Made by a program: the position numbers and the translations under genes. A stretch of 64,000 bases of DNA from Mantamonas sphyraenae (Eukaryota; CRuMs; Mantamonadidae). Position 1 is the first letter of the stretch. The number at the start of each line of letters is the position of its first letter. The stretch lies in assembly GCA_026936335.1 (NCBI GenBank), contig JAPMXV010000030.1, positions 248,001-312,000 of the forward strand. Reading direction: 5' to 3'. The notes under the pieces were generated by a model. That model did no database searches, had not been told where the DNA came from, and saw nothing but the letters and a program-made list of their open reading frames with translations. This document shows, piece by piece, positions 44,329 to 55,612 of this stretch.

Positions 44329-44802
44329 TCATTCCGCCTTGATTCCGTCGAGCTGGCTGCGCTGTACTACAGCTGCGCTTCGCTCACCTTTTCGAAGCTC
44401 CTGTGTCCGTGTCTGCACCAGTCCCATCACCTGGTTTTCACTCGGCACTTCATCCTTCACCTTTTCGATTTGCTGTGTGTGTTGTGTGTGCGTGTGGTTT
44501 CCGCGTGTGTCAGGACACAAGCCACGCTCCTGCCTCCGGTTCATCAGCCATTCCCCTCATACACAGCCTCTCGTTGCCATTTCACGTTGCCATCGCAACC
44601 TTTTGCAACGTTTGCCTCCCATCCCTTGGCTGCAGGACGGCGCATTGCGACGTGGGGGCAATCGACCGCCGGAACATTCACCTACCAAGTGCAACACCGG
44701 CGCCGGAGGGTCGTTAAAGTACACCACCGCACCCACGGGCAGCACCAGATAAATGGAAAACTTGATGGCTTCCAAAACCTTGCGCTTGGTGATGATGAGC
44801 AT
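44329..44802 (-). CDS. Small mitochondrial protein, PET100-like (cytochrome c oxidase assembly)
   Basis: Exons 44802-44686 and 44472-44329, joined in phase 0 over a 213-nt GTAGGT...CACACAG intron, encode 86 residues. The N-terminal KRKVLEAIKFSIYLVLPVG forms one membrane span followed by VVYFNDPP. This resembles the PET100 pattern LEIFKFGxYxxxPIGxxYYF, with a charged helical tail (VKDEVPSENQVMG...TQELRKGERS). PET100 is an inner-membrane chaperone for complex IV. The similarity is short, so another small single-span mitochondrial protein is possible. The gene lies between RNASEH2A (65 bp, convergent) and the TPR gene (98 bp, divergent). Confidence 0.5.
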
Positions 44803-44900
44803 GATGGGATGAGTGCGTTTGGGTTGTGCTGGCCGATCGCTCGCGTCGCCTCCCTCCTTGCCCGCTGTTGCGCGAGCGCCACCAAAACAATCCACCACCG

Positions 44901-47581
44901 ATGAGCAGCACCGATGACGACTCATCCATCATTCTGTCCCGCCTGTCTCCGGAGAGCCAGGAGGCGGCGCAAACAGTGAGCAAGTTTGTCAAGCTTGCGA
45001 GTAGCATGGGCAACACAGCACGCCGCCTCATCCGTGGCCTGTCGGCCATTGCCAAGAGTCCTCCTGCGCAGGCGGAACCGACCAAGACGGCGCTTTCTGT
45101 TGTGTTGTTGCTGCCCTTTGCCGAGGACAAAGGAGGCGTGCTGCAAGAGGTTGCGGTTCAGTTTGCCAGCGTCGAAGAGGTGCAAGAGACCATCCAACGC
45201 TTCCACGTGGCGTACGACGTGTTTGCAGCCTGCGACTTGCGCGACGCATGCGATGCATTGGCCACCACATGGACCAATTTTGCTCTGGCTCTGGTCGACG
45301 CAGGCTACTTGGCCATAGCCCACCAGCAACTGGCCGAAATCATCGAAATCTACGTGCAGCTGGGCAAGATGGAAATGATCATTCAGACGGCGTCGTGCAT
45401 CCACGACCTGGCCCTGGTGGTGCAGAATATGGGCGACTTGCCGCAAGCCAACCTGCAGCTCACCGATGTTGTGGCCCTCTTCCAGCGCATCCACGGCACA
45501 GAGACGCACGCAGATGTGCTTGCAGCCATGCACAACACAGGTGTGTGTCTGGTCCAGATGGGCATGTACGAAGAGGCCGTGAACATCCTGCAAAAGGTGC
45601 AGGAGGGTCATCGCACACTCTTTGCCGACGACGCCAGCCACATGCAGCCGCTGCTGGCCGACTTTTCCTTGGCCACCGCCATGCACAAGTCGGGTATGCT
45701 TGAGGCCGTGAGTGACCTGTACATTGACCTGATTGGGCGTGTGAAGGAGCTGAGCAGGGAGTCGCCCAGCCCCGACCTCGCCTGCCTCACCTACCATCTG
45801 GCCTGTGTGTACAGCGATCTGGGTGACGCCGAAGTGGCTGCGGCCATGACGGAGATGGCCTTGGACCAGAATGTGGGCGTGTTGGAAGAGGTGCGTCCGT
45901 ACTGGGTGGACTACATGAGTTTGGACGACGGCGGAGGCCCGCTGGCCTTTGTGGCCCATGGGGTGTCGTTTCTGGGACGCAACGAGAACGGAGTGACGGC
46001 AGTGGGCGAGAATGGCCGCTATGTGGTGAGCATGTTTGCACGTCCAATGGACTGTGCTCGCAGGTTGCCGCTGACGAGCGGCAGCAACCAGGGCAGCCTG
46101 CGTGTGCAACGCAAGGGTTCGTTGCCGCCTCTGTTTTCGTTTACGCAGCTGCACGGCCTGCGGGACATCGAGCAACTGGACATGCGTGACATTGTGCAGG
46201 AGGTGTTGTCCTCCCTGATGACCACCACCAAACACCGAGCGGAGGAGGCGGAGAAGCGCGAGGCATCCACTACGGATGGCAGCAGCAAGGACAAGAGCAA
46301 GTCTGAGCCAGGAGGCGGCAGGGCGCACAAGGCACGCATGCAGTACGCGGTGTTGGAGAAAATGGCACAGCTGTGGCCCAAGTTTTTCGATCCGCAACGA
46401 GAGGAGTACCAGGACATGGAGCGAATGATGGATCTTGTGTCTGGCCTGGGCAAGCTGAGTGTGCGTGTGCACGGCACGGAGCAGCACGTGGACGTAGCAC
46501 ACACGCTGTTCTGCTTGAACCTGGTACTCCTGGAAAAGGGCCAGTACAAACAGGTGCAGGAGGGAATGCTAAAGGTCATTTCCATCCTTCAAGCCGTGTT
46601 GGGCTCAGAGACAAACGACGAGGTTGGTTTGTGCATGACTGTGCTGGCTCGCATCTACATCATTCGTGGCCTGTCCGAGTTGTCGCTCAAGACCCTGGAG
46701 CGTGCAGAAAACATCTTTGTACGACTGTACAAAACCAGCGTGAGCTGGGAGAACGCCGTGTGCCAGCACCACTTTGGTTCGCTCTTTCTCACCACGGGCA
46801 ATCTGGAGGGGGCCGTGCGAGGTTCACACGGGCGCTGGAAATCCTGCTGACGCTGCAGCAGACGGAAATGAGCCGCGCGTACGCCACAGTGCTCAACAAC
46901 CTGGCCTCAGTGATGTACCAGCAGGGCGACCTGGTACAGGCCAAGGATGCGCTGGTGCGTGTGATCGACATCCTCAGCATGTGCTCGGAGGCGAGCTCGG
47001 ATGCAGGCGAAATGGCGTCGGCACTGAGCAACCTCGGCTCCGTGTTGGGCTCGCAGGGCGAATATGTGCTTGCGCGTGAGTGTTACGAAAAGGTGCTGAG
47101 CATCAAGCACATCGACTACGATTCGTTGAACCTGAACGCGGCGCAGACGATCCACAACATCGGCACGGTGTTGTACGATGAAGGCGAATACCAAGCGGCA
47201 CAGGAGCGCTTCCAGGTGGCCCTGCGCATCATGCTGGAGGAACTTGGAGAGAAACACACCTCGCTCAACATCACCATCCAATATCTAAAGGCATGCGAGG
47301 AGAAACTGGGCGGAAAGACAGACAAGGAGGAGGCCGGGAAATCCAAGAGCAAAGGGGACGGGAGGAGCAACAGCTCATCAACAGGGACACAGAGATCGGC
47401 CACGCGAAGGAGCAAGCGCCGAAGCACGGATGGTGCGGGCAGCAGCAGCAGAGGCCACAGTCCAAACGCAGGCGGCGGAGGAAGCAGTGGAGGCCTGGAC
47501 GACGCTGCCATGCGCGAGGTGGTGTCTGGGGAAGGTGGAGGCAAGAGGCGGCGAGGCAAGCGAAGCAGTGCGAATGGATGA
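44901..47581 (+). CDS. Tetratricopeptide-repeat protein of unknown function
   Basis: About 890 residues without a visible intron. The start is the ATG at 44901; upstream in-frame sequence belongs to the divergent promoter. Two TPR blocks are seen: residues about 85-330 (for example LAAMHNTGVCLVQMGMYEEAVNILQKV) and 560-810 (for example ALSNLGSVLGSQGEYVLARECYEKVL, TIHNIGTVLYDEGEYQAAQERF). A charged, less ordered region separates them, and the end is a Lys/Arg/Ser-rich tail. The frame changes near 46817, where GCCGTGCGAGG stands for GCCGTGGCGAGG; one added G restores EGAVARFTRALEIL. The TPR pattern resembles kinesin light chain or nephrocystin-type repeats, but I cannot name an orthologue. A scaffolding role is inferred. 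Confidence 0.8.
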
Positions 47582-47624
47582 GCTTCATTGCTTGTTTCCA
47601 TTGCAGATTTGTTTGCAGAACAGA

Positions 47625-49502
47625 TCATCCGCCTCGTCCGGCTTTGGCTTGGGCTTCCCGGATGGATTGCAGGAGGGCAGAGGCCTGTGCATGGACAGCG
47701 AGTCGCTCGTCAAAGAGCTGTTCGGCGTAGGCTTCGGCAGCGTCGAGTTCACGGATGTTGAGGCAGTGGTTGGCAAGGAAGGAGATGGCTTCGACGAGGG
47801 TGCTGTCCTGCAGCTCGTCGCGCTTGTCCAGCACAAGCTGGTAGTAATACGCAGCCTTGTCATCGTTGCCCACAGAGGCAAAGAGCTTGGCCAGCTTGGT
47901 CTTGGCGAGGGTGTCCTGGTCCTGGGTGCCATCAGCGCGCTCGTAGCACTTGATCGCTTCTGCGGTGCGTCCGGGCAAGTTTTCGTAGCAGTGGCCCAGG
48001 GCAGTCCACATGCGCGAGTCATATGGACGGATGGTGGCGGCCTTTCCATAATAATACAGGGCGTAGAAGGGCATGTTGAGGATTTCGTAGGTTTGACCGA
48101 GGGCGTACCATGCGCGGTAGTCGCGCGGGTTGATGTCCACAGCCTGACGGTAGGCTTCGATGGCTGCAGCTGTGTTTTTCATCTCCACATACTCGTGTCC
48201 CATCAGGGTCCAGGCGCTGAGGAAGCGTTTGTTGAGCTTGAGGGCGCGACGGAAGTACATCACCGCCTTTTCGTGCTCCGCCTTGAGTGAATAGTAGTTG
48301 CCGATGATACAGCAGGTCTCTGGGCGTACTTGTCGGTTTGATTTGCGTTGTGTGCGAGCTTGCTCAGCGCTGCGCTGGACTCCTTGACGTAAAGGATGTT
48401 GGAAAAGGTGTCCATGTTCTCGAGTCGGTACGGATCCTTGGTGCGCACGCTTTCAAACAGCTGTTCGCTGTCATCAAACTCGCGCATGTTGTACATAGCC
48501 ATGGCTGTCTGTGCCTCCAGGTAGGTGCTGTCCGGGAAGGTGTCTGTGAGCGAATTGAGGAGCTGCAAGGCACGCTCGTTCTGCTGCATGTCCAGTGTGT
48601 AGTGTGCCAGGAAGAACGTGCTCATGATGTGGTCGGGCAGGGTGAGCTTGTCCACAGTTTCCACCTGGTCACACAGTCGCGCCAGTTCCAGCCACGCTGC
48701 CCAGTTGTACGGCGCCAGCTCCACTGCACGCAGCAACAGGGCACGCACTTCCTCCACGGGTGTCTCCAGCTTGTTCAACACAAGGGCATACAGATAGTGT
48801 TCGTACCCGTCCAGGGGAACCTTGTGCGCCTGTGTCTCGTCTGCCTCGTCTGCGTCCAACAGGCCGCTCTCTTTGCTGCTGTACGCCTCATAGCACTCTT
48901 GCAGCTCCTCTCGGATGCCCTTGAGCTCCTCATTGACCAGTTGCTGTTCGATCTTGCCCTTCAGTTCCAACTGTTTCTCGTCCTTGCGCTTCTCACCGGC
49001 CTGGAGCGGGAATTTGGCGCGCGCCCTTTGCGTGAGCTGCCGCGCAGGCGTGCAGGTGGGCAGGAAACCGGAAAAACAGGTGCCCCCACGCTCGCACACA
49101 ACTTACCAAATACATTGAATAGAGGCGGAGGAAGCGAGCCTGGTGGCCGTGGCACTTTGCGAGCGCGTGTGCGGCGCGCCGGTACTCGCGCAGATCAAAA
49201 TAGCTCTTGCCCAGCAGGAAGACAGAGGTGTTGTCTACGGGCCAGGGCTCCACCACCAAAGTGGGATTCCACGTAGAGATCTGCTCCCCGTAGCCTGCAT
49301 CGATGCCGACCGACTGCTCGGCGAGCCTGGAGCGAGGTTGTGTGACGGGCGAGTTCGAGTGAGTGAGTGGTGAGTTGTTCCGTGGGCCCTTGCTCACGCG
49401 GCAAACAGCATACCAGGTGGTTGTGTTGAGCAGACCTCGTGCAGAGGCTTCTTGCACTGCAACAAGCAGCTCCTGTGCGTTTGTGGTGTCTGTGGTTTGC
49501 AT
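47625..49502 (-). CDS. CDC23: Anaphase-promoting complex subunit 8
   Basis: The start is the ATG at 49502. Coding runs 49502-49107, then a 105-nt GTAAGT...CTCCAG intron, then 49001-47625. The splice creates [16 protein letters not shown], as in CDC23 (YSRYLAGEKKKD). The TPR array is highly conserved: [34 protein letters not shown] and [21 protein letters not shown] frame break near 48323 (GGG for GGGG on +) is repaired by one C on the coding strand to give [15 protein letters not shown]. An 84-nt stretch (49314-49397) begins GTGAGC, ends GAGCAG and is in frame without stops, so it may be an intron or coding sequence. APC8 is a TPR scaffold of the APC/C ubiquitin ligase. Confidence 0.9.
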
Positions 49503-49551
49503 TGTGGGGCTGGTGTTGTGTTTGCGACGAGGGCGTCACCAACAAAAGTCC
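49503..49551. promoter_or_regulatory. 49-bp divergent region between CDC23 and DCPS
   Basis: Two opposite start codons lie 49 bp apart. No promoter motif is recognised. Confidence 0.35.
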
Positions 49552-49615
49552 ATGTCCGAATCAATGGAGTTTAGCTCGCCCAGCGAGTTTGAAGTGCTTG
49601 AGGTGTTGGGTGGGT

Positions 49616-49654
<39 letters not shown>

Positions 49655-50712
49655 TGGCAGTGACGTCTTGCTCACCCGGGGGTGCAGACAACAGGGGCAA
49701 GCAGGTAAACGTGCTGGCACGTGTGCGTAGCGAAAGAACCACTGAAAAGGGCGAGGAGGATGGGGATGAGGAGGAAAAGGCTGTGATTCTGCTGAAGCGC
49801 AGTGATTTGGAAGAGGAACACGTACAGGCGATCTTTTCGGCAGCGAGGAGCAGCGGCTCGTCGTTGTCGAGCACAATGATATGTAAGAAAGGATGGAAAG
49901 AGTGTACAAGTGCACTCGGATCCACTGACACTGGCAAACACGGCCCAGTTACCGTCAGTACCGCGTGGAAACGGCGTCGGCAAGCAACCCGATGACAATG
50001 GACGTCATCTACCCTGCGACGCAGAAGCACATCCGCAAGGTAAGTCAGCCTCAAGTGCACTGCAATGAGAAAGAAAGGAAGTGAGCCATGCGACATACAT
50101 GGAGATGTGTGCTGACCACCACCGCGTGTGTGGCAGAACCGCTTCCAAGAGCACTTCTTGCTGCGAGAGACGCCGCAGGTGTATGCAGAAAAGACGCTGC
50201 CGTGGATCGAGAGCCAACCAGAGTCGGATTTGCAGTGGGTGTACAACATCCTGGAGGGCAAGGCAGAATCTGAAGCCGTGGTGTACCGTGACGAGCAGCT
50301 GCTACTGCTTCCGGACTTTCTGAAGGGCGGCGACCAGCAGACGAGCAAGCTGTACCTGCTGATGCTGGCCATGGAACACGGGATCCGCAGCATGCGCGAC
50401 CTGCGCGAGAGTCACCTTGAGTTGCTGCGTCACGTGCGTGACACGGTGCCCAAAGTGGTAGCGGAACAGTACGGCCTACAACGCGATCAACTGAGGTTGT
50501 ATGTGCATTATCCGCCTTCGTTTTATCATCTACATGTGCACGTGGTGAATGTGAACCACATGCTGGGCTGGGGCCAGCAGGCAGGACGTGCTCACTTGCT
50601 GGAGCACGTCATCAGCAACCTCGAGCTGCTTCCGGACTACTACGAGCGTGCCACGCTGCAGGTGGACGTCGGGCAGTCGGATCCCCTGTACGAAGCGCTG
50701 ACAAAAGAGTAA
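49552..50712 (+). CDS. DCPS: Scavenger mRNA decapping enzyme DcpS
   Basis: The last exon (50137-50712) is certain: NRFQEHFLLRETPQVYAEKT, WVYNILEGKAESEAVVYRD, GIRSMRDLRESHLELLRHV and the HIT triad HYPPSFYHLHVHVV, the catalytic HxHxH of DcpS. The preceding exon ends at 50039 (MDVIYPATQKHIRK). Upstream, N-terminal domain pieces (SEFEVLEVLG; EEKAVILLKRSDLEEEHVQAIF) are visible. Introns are likely at about 49610-49691 (GTGGGT, a GA repeat, ACAACAG) and from 49880 (GTAAGA) to CGGCCCAG. Those two junctions do not join cleanly in frame, so they are tentative or another one-base error is present. DcpS hydrolyses residual m7GpppN cap after 3'-to-5' mRNA decay. Confidence 0.85.
49619..49650 (+). repeat. 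GA dinucleotide repeat in DCPS (probable intron 1)
   Basis: About 15 GA units follow a GTGGGT donor-like site. In frame they would code ERERERER, but the intron reading is preferred because DcpS has no such segment. Confidence 0.8.
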
Positions 50713-50732
50713 AAGAGTAGCTCATGCGGGAA

Positions 50733-51286
50733 TCAACGCTTGGTCACCTTGTGTGCCAGCGCAGCCACGTTTTGGTCGAAGCGCTTGCTGGAGATGCTGG
50801 TGCCCGGCACGTAGAACGGGTTGCACAGCACGTCCACGTAGCAGTTGTGGAATCCAGAGAAGAACTGGAAACCGCAATGAGGTGGGCGTGCGTGGGAGGA
50901 GGCGCGCGTAGGGTTTTGTGTGAGCGAGTGTGTGGTGTGTGCGTGTGGAAAAGTGGGGGATGGCAAAGCCCTCTCACCGTGCGCAGGTCGCTGTCCTTGG
51001 TGTCCTCCTCGTCGACCACGACGACAAACTTGATGTTTGTGTTGGTTACGTAGCCATAGACGCGGTAGTCTTCGGTGGGGAACAGCATGCCCAGGTAGTT
51101 GTCTATCGAGCCCGAGGAAGACGACGAGGAACTGTTGCCCGAGCTCCCTTTGCTCAGCGACATCTTCTCCTCGATCAGGTCAAGACTGGTGTGAATAATG
51201 TACACAAATTTAAGATCATCGCCCACCGAGCGGATGTACAACGGGTTGTTCGTTTTGCCAATCACGGCTGCACACACCACAGGCAT
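50733..51286 (-). CDS. TRAPPC2L: TRAPP complex subunit 2-like
   Basis: Exons 51286-50978 and 50864-50733 join in phase 0 across a 113-nt GTGAGA...TTTCCAG intron, giving 146 residues (human TRAPPC2L has about 140). The sequence follows the family closely: CAAVIGKTNNPLYIRSVGDD, KFVYIIHTSLDLIEEK, LGMLFPTEDYRVYGYVTNTN, IKFVVVVDEED, then FFSGFHNCYVDVLCNPFYVPG. The Ser-rich loop between residues 45 and 60 is longer than usual. It is a longin-fold subunit of TRAPP complexes acting in ER-Golgi and Golgi traffic. Its start is 37 bp from the cyclin stop on the same strand. Confidence 0.92.
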
Positions 51287-51323
51287 CAGGTTTTGTGCGC
51301 TTCGTTCGTCGTTCGTCGTGGCC

Positions 51324-52748
51324 TCACAGGCGCAGGGCCGTCGCCACACTGCTCGACGACGACGATGACGAGGGTGTCGAAACCACGCTTGCGTCGTCCA
51401 TGTCTGCAAACAGGTTGGATGAGGACGTCAGCACGTCCGGTGTGCGTTGTTCAGGAACAGGTGCGGACGGATGTTCCACCGTTTCCTTCTGCGGCCAGTT
51501 TGCCTCGTATGCACTGTGCGACGGTGCCGATTTTGTGTGAGCTCGTGTAATTTGTGCTGGAGAGTGCGAAAGTGGCATCGTGCGGCGTCACGTACCTCCA
51601 AATGATGTCCACGCAGGGCTCGAGCGCGTCAAGCGCCCAGCCACCGCCAGTGCACATGTGCGTGCTCCAATCGTCCATTTTCAGCGCGCGGCGTGCGCAC
51701 ACAAGCGCACTCATGCATACCTGCGAGGGAAGAAACTTCAAGCAGGTGTGTTCTGTGCGTGCGGGGTCAGTGTCGGAGGTTGGTTCAAATTCCACTGCAC
51801 ACCTTTTTTTCGCGCGGAACGCAAACTTTCGGCTCGCCGATACTCACCTTGTTGGGCGATCTCGAGGAAAAAGTCGCAGTAGCGCCGCGTGTACTTGCGC
51901 ATCTTGCGTGTGGTCATGTTCAGGGGCGCATCCACGCACGCAAAAGGCAGGAAGTAGCTGAGAAAGTCGTCGGCCGTGATCCGCAGCAGTGCCCACTCCA
52001 GGCGTGTCAGCACCAAAAACTCCATTTCTCGGTACTCGTTCTTGGTGACGGTGTCGCCGCCCAGTGTGTGCAGGATGTGGTCCACAGAGAGCTGGTACAC
52101 TTCCAGAAACTTGGCTGTGCGAGGTCATGGCCGCAAGGGGCGTGTGTGAGCAGGACGTCACACATGTGAGGAAAATCCGCGCCACACCTGCACAAACGGC
52201 GCAAACTCACCTGCAAGGGACAGGCAGCACAGAGAAACCAACTCCAGCTGATCCTTGGACACGCAGACACGCGCCATCAAAATGTCCATGTACACAATGG
52301 CCATGTGGATTGTGTGCGAGGGCATTTGAAGGTCGGCGCCCACGTCGCTCAGGTAGTCCACCACGTGGCGCCGGTATGCGTTGTACGGCCGCTTCACGTC
52401 GTATGCAATCATGTCCATCTGGTCGACTTCCCTCCTGCGCAGCTGCTCCAGCTGCTGCACAGCCATCTCGCTAAGCGGGCTGACCAGCACCCGCTTCTTT
52501 TCCTGCGACGCCACCCTCTCTGCACACGGCTTGGTTGTGTCTTCCATCTCCGCTTGGCTGTGCCCCTGCACACTTGCATTCTCTTCGCCCAGGCTGGTGT
52601 CGCCAAACTTGCGCTTGCGTCCACTGCCTCCGTTCCCGTCGCCCTGGCGCGTGTTTTCGTTTTCCTTGTCCACCTCGCACAGCACCAGCGTCTTTGTACG
52701 TTGCTGGCCCATGTGCAAGGGCTGGGCAGTGTCCACGTAAGCACTCAT
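51324..52748 (-). CDS. Cyclin (two-fold cyclin box protein)
   Basis: Four exons (52748-52211, 52114-51848, 51752-51596, 51513-51324) with phases 1, 1 and 2 give 383 residues. The cyclin N-box reads NAYRRHVVDYLSDVGADLQM, PSHTIHMAIVYMDIL and, across the first splice, CCLSLAAKFLEVYQLSVDHI. The helix-4/5 region is KNEYREMEFLVLTRLEWALL and the C-box continues ITADDFLSYFLPFA with QQEHTCLKFLPSQVCMSALV. The MRAIL-type helix is divergent (YRRHVVDYL). A Lys/Glu-rich N terminus precedes the box and a Ser-rich tail follows it. It should activate a CDK. Features resemble cyclin J or A/B types, but I cannot place it precisely. It lies between ArgRS and TRAPPC2L on the same strand. Confidence 0.8.
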
Positions 52749-52926
52749 GCACACAGACAGGGGTGGGGAGGCAAGCGGGGGTGTTTTCGTTGGACCGGAT
52801 GAAGCTGCGCGCGTTTGCAGCGTTTGCAGGACAATTCTGGTTCCCTCTCTCTCTCATTCTCTTTTTGCTGTGTCTCCATCCATTCCTTGCTTCCTTCTCT
52901 CTCTCACTCTCAAAACAACAACCCGT

Positions 52927-55496
52927 TCACATGCGCTCCATCGGCTCAATGGTGAGCAGGCGCAGACAGTTCTCGATGACGGTCTTGAACGTGCGGACGA
53001 GATGGATGCGCGCATGCATGGACGGGATGCCATCGCCCTTTTGCAGGATGCGCACGCGTGCGTAGTACGAGCTAAAGTCACGCACAAACAGAGTGACAAA
53101 CTCGCTGACCTTGTGCAAGCCAAAGTCGGGCAGCTGCGGGGCCGATGGCACCTTGGGCAGCGCCGCCTGCTTGACCATGGAGGGCATCTCCAGGACATAG
53201 GTGAGGAACAGCTCCCACTCCTGCTGGTCGTCCAGCAGCGAGTAGTCGATGTCCTCCAGGGAGGGCAGGGGCTCGCAGTCGCCACGCTCCACCTTGGCGT
53301 CAAACTTGTGGAAGAGGGTGTTGAAGCGGGCGCTGTTGTACAGCAAGAAGGGCGCCGAGCTGTCCTCGAACGACGTCACCTTCTTGATGTCAAAGGAGAT
53401 GACAGTGCGCGCGGCGCTGCTGAGGAGGGCATACTTCATGGCCGCGGTGGACACCTCGTGCAGGACCAGCTCCTCCTGCTCCTCGTCCAGCGTGCTCTCA
53501 CGCGCCTCCATGTTCTCCTGGATGGAGCTGCGCAGCTCATTGTACAGCTCGTCTGCCAGCAGGTAACGTCCACGGCGTCCGCTCATCTTGCCCGTGGTGA
53601 GCTTGACCACCTCGTAGTTGAGATGATACATCTTGCGCTCGGCCTGCGGGTGCAGCAGGTTCAGCGACAGGGCCACCTTTTCCTGGGCCAGATTCTGCTC
53701 GGCACAGATCACGTTGATGATCATGTCCGCCTGCGCCTCCTTCTTGAGCGAGTAGACGACGTCGCGGAAGGTGTACAGAGTGCTGTAGTCCGGGCGCAGC
53801 ACATACAGGTTGGGGTACTTCTTCTGGTAGCCCTTCTTGCCCACGGGCAGGCCTGCATCCGAGATAAACTCGCTCAGGGCGAGGTAGCCTCCTTCGGGCA
53901 CGCCCTTGTCGTTCTTGTCGGTGGGCGGCGTAAAGTACGGCGACGACTTCATGATGTCCAGCACCTGGTCGTTGCTTCCATCCCATCCCAGCTCCGACTC
54001 GTAGTCCCACTGGTCGTGGCGCACGCGGTACGTGTCCAGGGTCTTCTGGATGCCCGAGAGGCAGTCGTTGACCATCTTGCGGAAGATGGCCACAGCCTCG
54101 GGTTCGCAGCGCTCGTAGGCCAGATTCAGCTTGCCTGCAGCCACCTTGATGGGCTCATCCAGGCTGATGCACTCGGCCAGCAGGGCGGCGTGCAGCTCGG
54201 GCTGGCGTTCCTTGAGGTCGGCGTAGATGTCCAGCCATTCGGGCAGCTTCTCGGCCAGCTTGGCATCGACACCCTCGCCAGCTTCGACGGCAGTGCCTGC
54301 TTGCAGCTTCTCCTCGAGAGTGGTGAGGTCGACGCCGCACTTTTGCAGCTCGGCAAAGGTGTTCATGATGGCGTACATGAGGCCAATCCACTGGTCGATC
54401 TTCAACTGCGGCTCCAACTTCTCGTAGATGCGCGTGTAACCCAGGGCAGTGAGGCCAATCTGAGCACCCAGGTCGTTGACGTAAAAGTGCTGGCGGACGT
54501 TGTAGCCGACGGCGGCGAGGAGCTGGGTCAGGTGCGAGCCGACCAGCACGTTGCGCAGGTTGCCAATGTGCAGCGGAGCGTTGGGGTTGCTCGACGTGTG
54601 CTCCACCAGCGCCGTCTTGCCCTTCATCTCCTGGCACTTGCCGTAAAAGGTGCCCAGCGTCTGCACCGCGGAAATGCACAGCTTGTACACAAGCGGTCGG
54701 TTCAGCATCACGTTCAGGTATCCTGCCGTGGCGTCCACAGACACCACATACTTGTCACTAGCCTCGCCGCGTTCGCTCTGTAAAAGTGGACGGCCATTTG
54801 CGTGTGCGTGCAGCGTGTCCCACGACGGCGGGTGTGTCAGCGGCGTGCAAGCCACCTCTGCCAAAATGCACTCGGGCGATTCGCCGAAACGTCCGCGCTG
54901 CGTTCGCGTGCCTCGTGTGTGTCCACGCGGCTGCACAGCAGACAAGTAGCATGGACATAGGGTGTAGCACACGTGCGTTTCTGGGCAGGCGGCGTCTGTG
55001 AAGCGTGGCGCTGGGCAGGAAAGAGAGGGCTGGCACTCACCAGCTTCGCAGTCAACTCCTCGGCGAGCTTGGCCGTCAGGTCGTTGGGCTTCATCTTGAG
55101 GGCAGCAGCCTGGCGGTTCATCTGGAAGGTGACATCGGCCTGCTTGAGCTGGCGCGACTGTGGATATGTGTGGCGCCGGGTGTGTGTGCGTGGAAGCACG
55201 CGAGAATCGAGGAGGGTCAGCCGAGACGGATCAAGCACACGCCGTCGCCGGAAGATGGCAAGTCGGAAAGTAGGCAAGAGGGAAAACGGGCACGGGACGC
55301 AACGCGATGTGGAAGAGCGTACCTTTGTGGGCAGGGGCAGGTCAAACGAGGCGTACTCGGTGCCTGCGAGGAGCTCGCTGACCTCGGCCTGGATCGACTC
55401 CATGAGGGGCTCCATCAGCACGGGGTTCTGGGTAAACTCTCCGCTCATGTCCGGGAATTGGCCCTGGCTGGTGCCCACGGTGCTGCTGCTCACACC

Positions 55497-55536
<40 letters not shown>

Positions 55537-55538
55537 AT
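52927..55538 (-). CDS. Arginyl-tRNA synthetase
   Basis: Exons 55538-55323, 55157-55041 and 54777-52927 (all junctions phase 0) give 727 residues. The class I signature HIGN occurs in NPNAPLHIGNLRNVLVGS at about residue 180, and the KMSK loop is the variant KMSGRRGRYLLADEL at about 507. FYVNDLGAQIGLTALG and the C-terminal anticodon-binding helices ending in PMERM are typical of ArgRS. A poly-Ser tract (CAG repeat) opens the protein, and helical N-terminal sequence follows. It charges tRNA-Arg. The KMSGR form reminds me of archaeal-type ArgRS rather than the usual animal/fungal cytosolic enzyme; a tree would decide. No targeting peptide is obvious. It is divergent from the dynein gene (74 bp). 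Confidence 0.9.
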
Positions 55539-55612
55539 GTGTGGTGAGTGGGTTATCGGTGGACGCGCTCGCGCGCTGCGGTCGCTGCGCAAACACATTC
55601 CCCCCTGTCACC

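Noticed and set aside
44922-46502. 526-codon His/Leu-rich minus frame
   Set aside because: Antisense of the TPR gene; composition is typical of a complementary-strand shadow.
52747-54783. 678-codon + strand frame
   Set aside because: Antisense of arginyl-tRNA synthetase, which has HIGN and KMSGR motifs on the other strand.
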